A DNA stretch of 64,000 bases from an uncultured Christensenella sp. (GCA_910578545.1 CAJTPT010000001.1:248001-312000); one strand, 5' to 3'. Positions 44,785 through 55,201 are shown, numbered from the stretch's first letter. A program made the numbers and translations. Notes: generated by a model from the letters alone, not told the origin.

Positions 44785-44813
44785 ATTATACCAACTCACC
44801 GCTCAAAACGCAA
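44785..44813 (-). promoter_or_regulatory. Promoter abutting the GH2-like start
   Basis: TTGCGT (44808-44813), 17 bp, TATAAT (44785-44790), then six bases to the ATG at 44778. Confidence 0.65.
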
Positions 44814-44872
44814 GTAAAATGACTACCTTTTTAAATATAGAACCGATCAATCTCGCATTTTCTACCCAAAGT

Positions 44873-44907
44873 AAAAATCCGATACGATTTTGCTCGTATC
44901 GGATTTT
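44873..44907 (-). terminator. Terminator of the ABC importer/surface operon
   Basis: AAAATCCGATACGA / TCGTATCGGATTTTT, a 13-bp near-perfect stem that acts in either direction. Confidence 0.9.
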
Positions 44908-44940
44908 CGTATACTTTTGCCAATCGGTAAAATTACTTAC

Positions 44941-47900
44941 TTATTCCGCACTTTCGTCGTCGGATATTTGAACCGGTTCGGTTTCTTCCGCATCGCCGCC
45001 GTTATTGTCGGAGGCTCCGTCGTTGTTATCCTCGACATTATTGCCGTTGGACTTTTTGCGTTTAAGCTTGATAACTCCCTTTTTTATAAGCAGAACTATC
45101 GCACCCGCGACTGCCGCAAGCGCAACGGGAATGCCTATTGCCAAGCCGAGTATGAGCCCGAGATTGGAATTCGTGTCATTGTTGCCCGTAGCGTCGGGGG
45201 TTGTGCCGGGAACGGAGCCGCCCGCATCCGAGACGGTAACGGTAAACTCTTCGACGGTCTTATTGCCCCACATATCGGTGCAGGTGCACGTTACGGTGTA
45301 CTTACCGGCAACGGTGGGCGTAAAGCCGTTTTTGTCAATCTCGACGGTTTCGCCGTTGGGTCCCGTAATCGTCTTTTCGACGGTAAGCGTATCGCCCGCC
45401 TCGTTGCTTGCCGTGATAATGGGAAGCGTGACGCGCTTGCCGACCTCGCCCGTTGCGGGCTTGGTGCCCGTCATGCTTATCGTCGGCTTGTCGGTATTTA
45501 CGATAACGCGCTTATCGCCGAACGTTACGATATCGGCGAACGTTGCCGAAACGTTGTTTATGTATAGTGCCGATTTAGCGCCCGTCATTTGGCGATCGCC
45601 CAGCCCGTCAAGCTCGTACGATACGATGGGAAGGAACTGCTTATTGACGTACACCGAAAGCGTATTGCCTTGAATGCTCACTTCCAAGCTGTTTGTATCG
45701 AAGAAGTTGTAGCTGAATTCCGTTTCGCGCCATTCGGGCGGAAGCACCGCGCCGTTAAGCTTGGCGGTAACGCCTATCTGCGGCGAGCCGTCCGCCCATC
45801 TCGTAAACCACACAAATACGTAGTTGTCGCCGTCGACGTAGTACGGTGCAAAGCCTGCCTTCCACTCGGCGCCCGTGTGTTCGGTAATCTTGACGTTTGC
45901 CGACATGAAGTAGTCTTTTTTGCCGTCGACGTTATCCTTTAACGCGAGCGTTCTGAGGAACACGGTATCGCCTACGAGCGAGCCGTTTACGGTGCCGTCC
46001 TCTTCGACCGTCCAGGAATTGTAACGGTTGCCCTGCAGCGTCCAACCGTCTTGTATGACCGGTGTAAACGAGGTGTAACCGCTTTCGGTAACGGCGGCGT
46101 TAACGGCCGTATGACTGACGGCAATGCCAAGCCGCGCCTTTTTGTCGTGGTCGATTCCGCTAACAGCCACGTCTTTTGCGACTACGTTGCCGTCAAGCGT
46201 GACAGTAACCTTATCGTTGACGGTAGCAACCGCGAGCGTATGCTCGCCTGCGTACTCGAATCCCTCGGGAAGAGCGTAGTCCTCAGACTCCGTCGTTTCG
46301 CCCAAGGTCGAAATAATAACTACGCCGCGGGGCGTGACCTTGGCAAGCACGTACTTGCTTTGGTCCTGCAACCAACCGTATAATCCGTACTCGGTTGTGT
46401 TCGAAACGTCGGTGAACACCGCGGAAATTTCCGCCTTGTCGTAGTAATCTGTCGCCCAATATACAGAGGTGTCATGCTCGTCGGTAACGCCCGCCGCACG
46501 GAATACGTACTTGCCATTTTCCTCGTCGTAGGCGACGCCGCCCATAGCCGCCGCCGAAACAAACGTTTCGCGGTTGTTAAGCTCTGTCATGTACCAGGAA
46601 TACGCCTTGTAGTCTATTCCGTCGTCAATGGTGAGCTCGGCAAAGGTCGCCGCGCCGCTTGCGCACAAGCCGTAGCTTGCCGCCGTTTGAAGCAGTGCGT
46701 CCTCGAACTTGACGCCCTCCCCCTCTTCCATGTCGTTGATAAGAAGCTCGAGCACGGATCCGCGCTTATAAACGGTGAGCTTTGTAACCGCTTCGCTTAT
46801 ATCGCCCTGCGCGGGTTGAACTATGGGCGTGCCGAGAAGCTTGCCCTCGAAGCCGTACTTGCCATTATCGTACACGGCAAAGATATAGTTGTTTTCGTCC
46901 TCGTACCAAGCGATAAGACCGACTTTGCCGTTTGCCCCGCTCACGTCGGCGGAAAGTTTGTACGACGCGGCGCCGAGCGCGTTTCTCTTTATAAGCATTG
47001 TCGACGAAATATCGTTATCGCCGCCGTCTACCGTATAGGAGCCGCCCGTTATCGTCCACGCCGTGCCCGCGCTCTTAGCTACAACGCCGTTTCCCACAAG
47101 CGCATACTCGGTCTGATCGTCGCCGCCGATACGCTCGGGATCGAGGTTTTCTATAGTGTAGTTATCGACCTTGGCGATAACGCCGTATCTGAACGGCTTT
47201 GCCGCGTAGGCATTGAGCTTGGGCAAAACAAGGTTTCCGCTCTTTTTAGAGTTTCCGGCGCTGTCGAGCAACTCGGCGGTTACCATCATATCGCCGCCCG
47301 AGCCGTCGCGCGTAAGCGAAACCTTAAGCTTGTAGCCCGCGCTCGGGTCTATCGTAATTCCGTCGCACCAGAAGTCGTGCCACTCGGCATTGTCCAGATT
47401 GCCGCCGTTGATACGACCTGTAATCTGAATTTCACGCACCTGCCCGGGTCTGTCGCTGTCCGAATACTCTACATAAACCACGATATAGTTGTTTTCGTCG
47501 AGATACCAGGGCACGATACCCGCGTAGTGCGTCTGCTTGGTGGGCAATGTCATAGCGCCCGTAATATCGGCGCTGAAATTATATGTACCCGCAAGAAGAA
47601 GGTTGTTGTTTATGTACATGCCCGTCGAATTGTCGGAGTAAATCGTGCCGCTTTCCTCGTCGACGGAATAGCCGCTACCGCCGCGCCAGCCCGCGTCCTT
47701 TACCCAACGCGCAGTAAGCGTAACGTCCGCGGTAAGTACGGAATTAAAGTCGAACGGCGAAGTTTCGCCCTCGGCGTACCACCCGTCGAACAGATAGCCG
47801 TCGCGAACGGGATTGGCGGGGCGGGTAAGCTTTTCGTTATACCCGACCGTCGCAGTCTTGTTTGCCGTCTGTCCGTCGGCGTACACGAACGTAGCCGTGT

Positions 47901-49224
47901 ATGACACCTCGTTCCACTTGGCGTAAAGCGTTATATCCGCCGTAACGGTATCGTTGGCAAAGTCAAACGGAAGAGTAAGTTCCTCGTCTGTAAACCAACC
48001 GTCAAGCACGTACCCGTCGCGGGTAACCGTCGGCGCGGAAATCTTGCCGCCGTCGACAACGTTTATTGCTTCCACGTCGCCGCCGCCGTTAGTCACAAAA
48101 GCAACCTCGTGCCGCACGACCGCACCCTGTTCCCAACGCGCTACAAGCGTGAGATTGCTTGTCACGGGTGTGGAAAAGTTGTATACCGTTTCCGAGCCCT
48201 GAATGTACCAACCGACAAACTCGTAGCCGTCGCGAATGGGGGCGGAAGGTTGCGTAACGGTACCGTTGTGCTCTACCTTGTCGGTCGTAGTCGTCGTTTC
48301 CCCGTCGTTGTAATCAAAAGTTATATCGTATTGCTTGATCGCCCACTTGGCGGTAAGCGTAACGCTTTTTGTAAGCTCGGCGTCAAAATCGAACTGCTCG
48401 TTTCCGACGTACCAACCCGAAAAGTCGTAGCCGTCGCGCGTAGGGTCGGCAGGCTTTGTCATCTTGCCTCCCTTTGCGACGTTTTGAATGACCTCGGTGC
48501 CCGCCGCAAACGTGCCGCCGTTGCGGTCGAGCGTAACGTAATACGAGTTTTCGGTAAGCGTGATATCCGAGAACAACGCAAGATCGCCGTTGCCGTATAT
48601 GCCGTACACCGCGTTAACGTCGTTGGTAAGGCTTACCGTTTTGGTCCCCTCTTTAAGCTTATTGCCGTCCAAGTTCTCGGCATAAAAAGTGAACGTGCCG
48701 TCCGTTTTGGTCGCGCACAGCCTTATACCGTCCGCGGGCGCAGCGGTGACGCCGTCCGTCCAAAAGTCGTTCCAGCCGACGTCCACGCCGTTTACCATAC
48801 CGGTAAACTGCAAGCACTTCATTTGCCCCGCGCGGTCGCCCGCCCACCATTCGGCATATATAACTATATAGTTATCGTTGTTGACGTACCAGGGCACTAT
48901 TCCGAGCTGGGCGTTTCCGTCGCTCGGCTGTTCTATCGTGCCGAGAATATCAACCGACAGAGTGTAGTCGTTGTACACGTGCCCGTCGCCGTTGATATAA
49001 AAGTTCCAGCCGTTGTTGTCCGTATCCTTAACGGTTACGTCCCCGTCGGCGCTAAGCGTATAACCGTCTTTGCCGTCGTTACGGTTATACCACCCCGCGC
49101 TTTCGGGCGTATCGGCATTGGCCGCGCGGTCGCCGCTACTCGCCACCGCCGCAATTCCGCAGGACGCGCACACCGCCAAAGCGGATACTGCGGTCAACAG
49201 CGAAATCCTTTTTGTTTTCTTCAT
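44941..49224 (-). CDS. Large surface protein with InlB-type repeats and lectin-like domains
   Basis: 1,427 residues. N-terminal signal peptide. Residues 45-225 hold a strand-rich domain (VDILGTIEQPSDGNAQLGIVPWY..NNDNYIVIY) that recurs, diverged, at least four more times further on (IVPWYLDENNYIVVY, LIAWYEDENNYIFAV, FAPYYVDGDNYVFVW). Residues 228-510 hold four InlB B-type repeats (RDGYDFSGWY, RDGYEFVGWY, RDGYVLDGWF, RDGYLFDGWY). A helix at about 1354-1378 and a short KRKKSN tail anchor it; there is no LPXTG. It probably binds a polysaccharide for the linked importer. RBS GGAGGG precedes the ATG. Confidence 0.78.
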   Translation of the reverse strand: MKKTKRISLLTAVSALAVCASCGIAAVASSGDRAANADTPESAGWYNRNDGKDGYTLSADGDVTVKDTDNNGWNFYINGDGHVYNDYTLSVDILGTIEQPSDGNAQLGIVPWYVNNDNYIVIYAEWWAGDRAGQMKCLQFTGMVNGVDVGWNDFWTDGVTAAPADGIRLCATKTDGTFTFYAENLDGNKLKEGTKTVSLTNDVNAVYGIYGNGDLALFSDITLTENSYYVTLDRNGGTFAAGTEVIQNVAKGGKMTKPADPTRDGYDFSGWYVGNEQFDFDAELTKSVTLTAKWAIKQYDITFDYNDGETTTTTDKVEHNGTVTQPSAPIRDGYEFVGWYIQGSETVYNFSTPVTSNLTLVARWEQGAVVRHEVAFVTNGGGDVEAINVVDGGKISAPTVTRDGYVLDGWFTDEELTLPFDFANDTVTADITLYAKWNEVSYTATFVYADGQTANKTATVGYNEKLTRPANPVRDGYLFDGWYAEGETSPFDFNSVLTADVTLTARWVKDAGWRGGSGYSVDEESGTIYSDNSTGMYINNNLLLAGTYNFSADITGAMTLPTKQTHYAGIVPWYLDENNYIVVYVEYSDSDRPGQVREIQITGRINGGNLDNAEWHDFWCDGITIDPSAGYKLKVSLTRDGSGGDMMVTAELLDSAGNSKKSGNLVLPKLNAYAAKPFRYGVIAKVDNYTIENLDPERIGGDDQTEYALVGNGVVAKSAGTAWTITGGSYTVDGGDNDISSTMLIKRNALGAASYKLSADVSGANGKVGLIAWYEDENNYIFAVYDNGKYGFEGKLLGTPIVQPAQGDISEAVTKLTVYKRGSVLELLINDMEEGEGVKFEDALLQTAASYGLCASGAATFAELTIDDGIDYKAYSWYMTELNNRETFVSAAAMGGVAYDEENGKYVFRAAGVTDEHDTSVYWATDYYDKAEISAVFTDVSNTTEYGLYGWLQDQSKYVLAKVTPRGVVIISTLGETTESEDYALPEGFEYAGEHTLAVATVNDKVTVTLDGNVVAKDVAVSGIDHDKKARLGIAVSHTAVNAAVTESGYTSFTPVIQDGWTLQGNRYNSWTVEEDGTVNGSLVGDTVFLRTLALKDNVDGKKDYFMSANVKITEHTGAEWKAGFAPYYVDGDNYVFVWFTRWADGSPQIGVTAKLNGAVLPPEWRETEFSYNFFDTNSLEVSIQGNTLSVYVNKQFLPIVSYELDGLGDRQMTGAKSALYINNVSATFADIVTFGDKRVIVNTDKPTISMTGTKPATGEVGKRVTLPIITASNEAGDTLTVEKTITGPNGETVEIDKNGFTPTVAGKYTVTCTCTDMWGNKTVEEFTVTVSDAGGSVPGTTPDATGNNDTNSNLGLILGLAIGIPVALAAVAGAIVLLIKKGVIKLKRKKSNGNNVEDNNDGASDNNGGDAEETEPVQISDDESAE

Positions 49225-49233
49225 TTTACCCTC

Positions 49234-51627
49234 CTATTTGATTGTTATCTTGCCGCCGCCGAAGCCGTATTCCATTAGGGCGTCGCGCTGAGCGGTTAAA
49301 TCCGTTGTAAGCGATTCGATGTTTTTCACGCCGAAGGTCAGCTCGAAGTTGGTTATTGGCTCGAGATTAGCTACACCGGACCACGGCAACCACGTGCCTA
49401 CCGTGCCGAACTGGAAGTCCGCTATGTTGGTAGCTTCGGGCATCATTGCCTGATACTTGTAGCCGAGCGTTCCGTTATAGTCGGTGGACAGCTTGGTAGC
49501 GTTTTGAAGAAGTAACGCGCTGTTTTTATAAAACTCGTTGCCTGTCAAAACATACAGCTTGTACATCTCGTAATAGGCATACGCGCTGTAGTTGTCGGCG
49601 CCGGAGTGTCCGAGCGCGATTATGGAAAAGCCTATCGTGCCGCCGTTCTTAAAGGGATTTATGCCCTCGTCCTTTTCCTGGTTGGGCACCTTGTAATCGT
49701 AGGTATACGTCCAGGACATTGTTGAAACCGCGGCGTGCTCGGCGGCTTTAAGATACTTGGGGTCGTTCGTCAGCGCGTACGCGCAATCGAAGCAATACTG
49801 AGCGTACACCGCCGCTTCCTTATCTATCGTGTTGGGGTTGTCCGGCGTTCCGCCTACGTACTTGTTCAAGCCGAGATAAAGCCCGTTGTACGAGAAGTCC
49901 GCCGCCTTAAGCGCCGCCGTCTTGTACCGCTCTTCGCCGGTAAACTCGTACATCTTGGCAAGGAAGCGCACGGCTATCGGGGTGTTAAGCTTGGAAGCGC
50001 CCTGCGTGTTGCCCTTGTCGGTGTTCTCACTGCCGTTTACGTTGTACGCGCGGTTAAACGAGCCGTCGGCATTCTGTTTTGCCACAAGGTTTTGCGCAAA
50101 CTTGAGTATCGCGTTTTTCCATGTAATATTGTCGTCGCCGTACGCAAGCGCGATTCTGTACGCGTCGAGCATGCCTTCCATGCCGTCCACCATACACCGC
50201 AAAAAGCACGGATACTCGCGCCGCTTGCCGCCCGTCGAATCGGCTTGAGGATCCCACCAAACCGTGGGAAAATAGGTCGATTGTATTCTACTGCTCGACC
50301 AGAAGTCGACTATCGCCTTGCCTTTTTTTATCTTGGCGGCGTCGTTAGCTACGTAGCCGTAGCGCAAAAGCTGATACGCCGCGGGGATCTGCTGTCCGAC
50401 AAAGCCCATTTGCAACGAATAGCCCTGTTCCGCCTCGCCGCTCTTAAGATTGATCGACCACGGGAAGCCCGCCGACACCACCTCGCCGTCGTATTTGTAT
50501 TCGCGGTATGTCGCGTCGAATATCGATATGTTTTGGTTGTATACGGTTTCGATATCCATTTCGACGTCGGCGATGTCCTGCGCGACGTACGCCTTTTGGT
50601 ATGTGTCCACCATTGCGTCTGTGTAATTTTCTTCGCCCGTCGGGATAATGCCGACTTTGTACGAATGCGAGTTACCTGCCTTGACCTCGTGGTACTTGCG
50701 AGTTGCCGAGCCGTACGCGTCGTACGACTGCGGATTTTCGGTGCACGGGTAAATAAACTCAACCGACACGGGCAGCATGTTAAGCCCGACCGCGCCGTAC
50801 TGCAAGCGGTCGTCCACGTCGCCGTCCACGCCGCCGCCTATAACGCCGCCGACGTCTATTTGCGGCTGAAGGTGCATGAGAGCAAGCCCGTCGCCCGACT
50901 CGATGTTGTGTGCCATTACCATGGGAAGCCCGGTGCGTGTTTCCTTTACCGACAGCCTGTCAAGGTCGAGATTGGAAGCGATTGCACCGCTTACCACGTT
51001 TTGAGTATCCTTATAAAGAATACCGGGGATAAAGTAAGTAAACTCGTCGTAGCTTTCGATATCCTCGGCGTTTGTAAGCGAAACGGTAGAAGCAAAGCCG
51101 AGGTCGCGCTCGTCCGCCGACAAAACGCCCACGGTGCGGCTCATGCCGAACACGCCGTCGGAAGCTATGTAATAGTTGTCTGTCACGCCGAATTCCGAAC
51201 CGTAGCTCGTCTTGACGGTAGCCGTCGCCTGATAGCCGTAGCTTTTTGCGGTGACCGCCGAGTAGCCTTCTTTAAACGTGCGTTCGGTGTATGTCTGCAC
51301 GCCTATGCCGCTACCCTTGCCGCGCACCTTGATATTGGCGGGCTTGTCCTGATAGAATATGGGCGCGTTGCCGTCCGTTTTGGCAACGGCAACCGAATAC
51401 TTGCCGCCGCTCTGCGTAAATATAAGCTCGTACTCGCCGTCGGTCAGCGCGGGACTGCCGTCCACCTCGGTAACTGCGCCGTCGGGCGCGGTCGGAAACT
51501 CCGTCGCAGGCGGGTCGACAGTGCCGGGCCCCGGCGTGTTGCCCGATTTGTTCGGTTGCCCGCAAGCAACAAGCGACGATGACGCCATTAGCATTGCGGC
51601 AATAGCCGCCGAAATCTTCTTTTTCAT
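49234..51627 (-). CDS. Lipoprotein with (alpha/alpha)-toroid-like domain, probable glycan enzyme
   Basis: 797 residues; lipobox SLVACGQ (Cys about 22). The first 340 residues are beta-rich. From about 370 to 740 there are helical repeats with aromatic motifs (FPWSINLKSG, CMVDGMEGMLDAYRIALAYG, AAVYAQYCFDCAYAL, NYSAYAYYEMYKLYVLTG), the pattern of six-hairpin glycoside hydrolases, lyases or epimerases. I cannot name the family. It sits between the importer permeases and the InlB surface protein in one operon, so a role in breaking down the imported glycan outside the cell is inferred. AAGGAG lies before the ATG. Confidence 0.7.
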   Translation of the reverse strand: MKKKISAAIAAMLMASSSLVACGQPNKSGNTPGPGTVDPPATEFPTAPDGAVTEVDGSPALTDGEYELIFTQSGGKYSVAVAKTDGNAPIFYQDKPANIKVRGKGSGIGVQTYTERTFKEGYSAVTAKSYGYQATATVKTSYGSEFGVTDNYYIASDGVFGMSRTVGVLSADERDLGFASTVSLTNAEDIESYDEFTYFIPGILYKDTQNVVSGAIASNLDLDRLSVKETRTGLPMVMAHNIESGDGLALMHLQPQIDVGGVIGGGVDGDVDDRLQYGAVGLNMLPVSVEFIYPCTENPQSYDAYGSATRKYHEVKAGNSHSYKVGIIPTGEENYTDAMVDTYQKAYVAQDIADVEMDIETVYNQNISIFDATYREYKYDGEVVSAGFPWSINLKSGEAEQGYSLQMGFVGQQIPAAYQLLRYGYVANDAAKIKKGKAIVDFWSSSRIQSTYFPTVWWDPQADSTGGKRREYPCFLRCMVDGMEGMLDAYRIALAYGDDNITWKNAILKFAQNLVAKQNADGSFNRAYNVNGSENTDKGNTQGASKLNTPIAVRFLAKMYEFTGEERYKTAALKAADFSYNGLYLGLNKYVGGTPDNPNTIDKEAAVYAQYCFDCAYALTNDPKYLKAAEHAAVSTMSWTYTYDYKVPNQEKDEGINPFKNGGTIGFSIIALGHSGADNYSAYAYYEMYKLYVLTGNEFYKNSALLLQNATKLSTDYNGTLGYKYQAMMPEATNIADFQFGTVGTWLPWSGVANLEPITNFELTFGVKNIESLTTDLTAQRDALMEYGFGGGKITIK

Positions 51628-51666
51628 TTTTAATTCTCCTTGATTTCGAGAGATACGGAAAGAGCC

Positions 51667-52566
51667 TTAGCTCTTTATGCCCGTCATGACAATGCCTTCG
51701 ACAAAAAACTTCTGTCCGCAGATGTACAGAATAAGCGTGGGTATAAGCGCAAGCAGTCCGCCCGCCATAAGCAACGGATAACTCGAATTGCGAGATGTGG
51801 ACAATCCGTAAACAAACAGCTGTACGGTGTAGTATTCGGTCTTACCCGCCGTGTAAATGAGCGGCACCAAATAGTCGTTGTACGCGCCGTTGAAGCCGAG
51901 AAGAAGCTGAGTGATGATAGCGGGCAACGACAGCGGCAGAATGATTTTTATAAACATGCCGAAGCGCGACATGCCGTCCATTTCCGCCGCTTCCTCGAGC
52001 TCTTTGGGAAGAGTCAAAAAGTATTGCCGCAAAAAGAACATCGTTCCCACGCCGCCGAATATCCCGGGAATTATAATGGGCATCATGGGGAACCACTCGT
52101 CCACCTTGTACACCTGCTTGAACAAAAGGAATGACGGAAAGGTTATGATTATTCCGGGTATGACCATAGTTGCGAGCATGACGAAAAATATAACCGTCCT
52201 GCCGCGAAACTTTATTCGAGCCAATGCGTATGCCGCCATTGCAGAACAGAACGTGCCGAGCAGTACGGGCGGAACAATGTACAGCAATGTGTTGCCGAAC
52301 GCGCGGAATATATTTCCGTACTCGTCGGTAGCAAGAATGGTGTGGTAATATCCTATATCGATTACGCCGGTAAACCACCGAAATCCGTTTTCCAAAAGGT
52401 TTAGCTCCGGCGTGAGCGACGTGATGATAGCTATTAGGAACGGCACCAGAATGATAAGCGCAAAAAACACGAGTACGGCATACGCCGCTATCTTGCCTAC
52501 GTAATACAGCGGGGCGCGCTTCTTTTTGCGTTTAAACGTGGGTGATAATGCTTTTGCTTTTCTCAT
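51667..52566 (-). CDS. Carbohydrate ABC transporter permease, MalG-like
   Basis: 299 residues, six predicted helices. The EAA loop (contact to the ATPase) appears as LEEAAEMDGMSRFGMFIKIILPLSLP, a signature of MalG-type sugar permeases. Preceded by GGAGGGGGT and separated from the partner permease by 14 bases. Second permease of the importer. The basic N-terminus (TFKRKKKRAPLYY) is cytoplasmic. Confidence 0.93.
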   Translation of the reverse strand: MRKAKALSPTFKRKKKRAPLYYVGKIAAYAVLVFFALIILVPFLIAIITSLTPELNLLENGFRWFTGVIDIGYYHTILATDEYGNIFRAFGNTLLYIVPPVLLGTFCSAMAAYALARIKFRGRTVIFFVMLATMVIPGIIITFPSFLLFKQVYKVDEWFPMMPIIIPGIFGGVGTMFFLRQYFLTLPKELEEAAEMDGMSRFGMFIKIILPLSLPAIITQLLLGFNGAYNDYLVPLIYTAGKTEYYTVQLFVYGLSTSRNSSYPLLMAGGLLALIPTLILYICGQKFFVEGIVMTGIKS

Positions 52567-52580
52567 AAATCACCCCCTCC

Positions 52581-53477
52581 TCAATCCTTTACCCAAAGCT
52601 TGGAAACGGCAAACTGCAATGCGGAAATGGCGATTATTATAACGCCGAGTATTATTCCCATTGCGCTTGCCAACGCGAGGTCGCCCGCGTCCGTCACCTG
52701 CCTGTAAATTTCCCACACGGGCATCAGCTTGTACAGCGACGGCGCATTAGATCCCATTACCTGGAACCGCGCAAAATCCTGAAAAGACCCGAGTATACCC
52801 GTGAACAAAATGTAAAACATTACGGGCGAGATTTGCGGCAACGTTATATGGTACAGCCTGTTAAAGGCGTTTGCCCCGTCTATCTGCGCGCTTTCGTACA
52901 GCGCCGCGTCCACGCCCTTCATGGATGAGTACAACAGCAGTACCGAAGTGCCTATGCCCGACCATACGCCCATGATGATCATGGACAGCATAAAGTGGTT
53001 TTTGTCGAGCATGTTTAGCTCGCCCTGCAACCCCAACCACTGCGGAACGAGGTTGAACAGCCACTGCCAAATAAACGTTATAATGACAGAGCCGCAAACG
53101 GTGGGCAGATAGTAAATCGTGCGGAACACAAGACTGCCGCGCTTGTTGCTTATAAGTAGGTTTGTCAGTATTACCGAAAGCAGTATTCCGACGGGCACGC
53201 CCAAGCAGTTGATAACCGCGTTAAGCATAGAGCGCAGAAAGTTCTCGTTGGAAAACGCTTTTGCGTACTGCGCAAAGCCTACGAACCGAAAGTTGAAGTC
53301 AAAAAAGTTACTGCCCGAATACATCGTATAGTCGGTAAACGATACGATAAACGCAAATACGAGCGGGAACAATAAAAACAATATCAGTCCCGTGCAAAGC
53401 GGCGCGACAAACGCATAGCCGTACAAACTGTCGCGGCGCGCCTTTTTGTTTGATTTTGCTTTGCGCTGTCTTGTCAT
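52581..53477 (-). CDS. Carbohydrate ABC transporter permease, MalF-like
   Basis: 298 residues, six predicted helices. EAA loop VDAALYESAQIDGANAFNRLYHITLP as in MalF-type permeases. Follows the binding-protein gene after five bases; no clear Shine-Dalgarno, so coupled translation is likely. No ATPase gene follows in the operon. Confidence 0.93.
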   Translation of the reverse strand: MTRQRKAKSNKKARRDSLYGYAFVAPLCTGLILFLLFPLVFAFIVSFTDYTMYSGSNFFDFNFRFVGFAQYAKAFSNENFLRSMLNAVINCLGVPVGILLSVILTNLLISNKRGSLVFRTIYYLPTVCGSVIITFIWQWLFNLVPQWLGLQGELNMLDKNHFMLSMIIMGVWSGIGTSVLLLYSSMKGVDAALYESAQIDGANAFNRLYHITLPQISPVMFYILFTGILGSFQDFARFQVMGSNAPSLYKLMPVWEIYRQVTDAGDLALASAMGIILGVIIIAISALQFAVSKLWVKD

Positions 53478-53482
53478 GATTA

Positions 53483-54916
53483 TTAACCGAGCTCGCTTAC
53501 AGCCTTACTCTTTGCCGTTTCGAGGAACTGCTTTACGGTAATGCGGTCGCTCGCGTTTTCGGCAAACAAAAATTCGGACGGAGTATCGTAGATGTTGGTC
53601 TTCCAATTAATGCTGTTGCGGTACTGCCACAGTCCGTAGCCCTGTTTTTTTGCGGACTGAACGAATACCTCGTAGTTTTGCGGACCCTTAGCTTTTTCGG
53701 CTTCCACAAAGGATTTGTCCATTGCAACGCTCTCGTATACGGGAATCTGAAATCCCGTCGAGGAAAGTATCTCCTGCCCTTCCTTGGACGCTATATATTC
53801 CACAAGCTTCCACGCCGCATATTTGGTCTTGTCGCTCTTTCTGGAATTGACCGCGTAGCCTACGCTTCCGCTGTACATATTGGCGTCGGGGTTTTCGGTA
53901 AAGGCGGGCACGTACGCTACGTCCCAATCAAAGGACAGCGTTCGGAACGTGGTAACGTCCCAACGCCCGGTCACGACGGTTGCAACCTTTTGTTGAGAGA
54001 ACAGGTTGGACGCGGAGAACGTGCCGCTAAACGACGCGGGCGGTTGAATGTTGTATTCGACGTAACTCTTTTGCATATAGTCGTAGCCCTTTTCAAGACC
54101 GGCAAGCGCGGCCTCGCTCGTCGGGAACGACTTGCGGTCGGGCGTCAAAAAGTCGCCGCCTGCCGACCATACTAATCCTTCTATGCACAAGCCCGCCAAG
54201 CCGTAACCGGTAATCTTACCGTTCTTATCGGTCTTGGTCAGCGCCTTCCACATTTCGGTCGCTTCGTCGATAGTCATAATGCGATCGCTCGCAGGATAAG
54301 CCACACCCGACTTGTCAAACCAATCCTTGTTGTAAAACATCACGTACGGTCCGACGTCCTTAGGCAATGCAATCTGATTGCCCGAGCCCATCGTGCGGTT
54401 TGCCGCGTCGTATTGATAACGCGTCAAGCACGAGGTATATACGTCGTCCAAGTCGTCAAGCAAGGTCGAGCTTTCTATATACGGGTCGAGGTTTTGCAGT
54501 ACGCCGCTGGACGCCCACTTGCTTATTGCGCCGTCAGGCACCAAAAACACGTCCGCCGCAGTGCCGCCGCCTATAAAATTGCCGTACACTTCCTCGTAGC
54601 TCTGGATTATTTCGAGGTTAACCTTTATATCGGGGTAACGCTTATTAAAGCCCTGCAACACTGCGTTTACTACGCCGCGCTCTATATTGGTACCCGACGA
54701 ATCCCAGTGGTGCATGGACAGCTCGACCGGTCCGCCGTCGTAATCGTAGGTGTAGCCCTGTTTATCGTATTTTTCCATAATAGCGGTAAGCTCGTCCGCG
54801 TCTAAGTCGACCTTGGGCGGCGTAGACGAATTGACCAAGTTACATCCCGCAAGCATGGGCGCCACGCAAACCAAAGCGCAACCTAATGCCGATATTTTTG
54901 CAGTGAGTTTTCTCAT
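53483..54916 (-). CDS. Sugar ABC transporter substrate-binding lipoprotein
   Basis: 477 residues, lipobox MLAGCNLV (Cys about 25). Cluster-1 (MalE-type) binding protein: LSMHHWDSSGTNIERG, WASSGVLQNLDPYIE, GYGLAGLCIEGLVWSAGGDFL and NSRKSDKTKYAAWKLVEYIAS. Captures an oligosaccharide outside the membrane for the two downstream permeases. AGGAGG precedes the ATG. First gene of the five-gene operon ending at 44941. Confidence 0.93.
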   Translation of the reverse strand: MRKLTAKISALGCALVCVAPMLAGCNLVNSSTPPKVDLDADELTAIMEKYDKQGYTYDYDGGPVELSMHHWDSSGTNIERGVVNAVLQGFNKRYPDIKVNLEIIQSYEEVYGNFIGGGTAADVFLVPDGAISKWASSGVLQNLDPYIESSTLLDDLDDVYTSCLTRYQYDAANRTMGSGNQIALPKDVGPYVMFYNKDWFDKSGVAYPASDRIMTIDEATEMWKALTKTDKNGKITGYGLAGLCIEGLVWSAGGDFLTPDRKSFPTSEAALAGLEKGYDYMQKSYVEYNIQPPASFSGTFSASNLFSQQKVATVVTGRWDVTTFRTLSFDWDVAYVPAFTENPDANMYSGSVGYAVNSRKSDKTKYAAWKLVEYIASKEGQEILSSTGFQIPVYESVAMDKSFVEAEKAKGPQNYEVFVQSAKKQGYGLWQYRNSINWKTNIYDTPSEFLFAENASDRITVKQFLETAKSKAVSELG

Positions 54917-55167
54917 AATTACCTCCTATCGCAAACGGGCACAACACCCTACTTTACTTGTAGGTTTATTGTACAATATCTGCGCCCGTAAAAAAATACG
55001 AGGGTGCAACCAATAAATACAAAAAAACACCATACTTAACCGGTTTCCGGTATAATTTGCCCGTTTTTCCACCAAAACATGTGTATTTTTTGTCTTTTTT
55101 GTGCCTTTTTGGGTATGTTTTGCCACGCTCGACCACCTTTTAAAAGGCGGAATGTTGTATTCTGCAT
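54917..55167 (-). promoter_or_regulatory. Upstream region of the ABC importer operon
   Basis: The minus strand has TACAAT (about 54971-54976) with no good -35, as expected for an activator-dependent promoter. The plus strand is short-repeat rich and holds no gene. I see no exact copy of the AraC direct repeats here. Confidence 0.4.
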
Positions 55168-55201
55168 ACAAAAAAACACCGTATGTCCGACAAACGGCGT
55201 T
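55168..55201 (-). terminator. Terminator of the YesL-ABC fusion gene
   Basis: AACGCCGT / ACGGTGTT (8 bp, one G-T; 55194-55201 with 55175-55182) followed by TTTTTTG on the minus strand. Confidence 0.7.
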
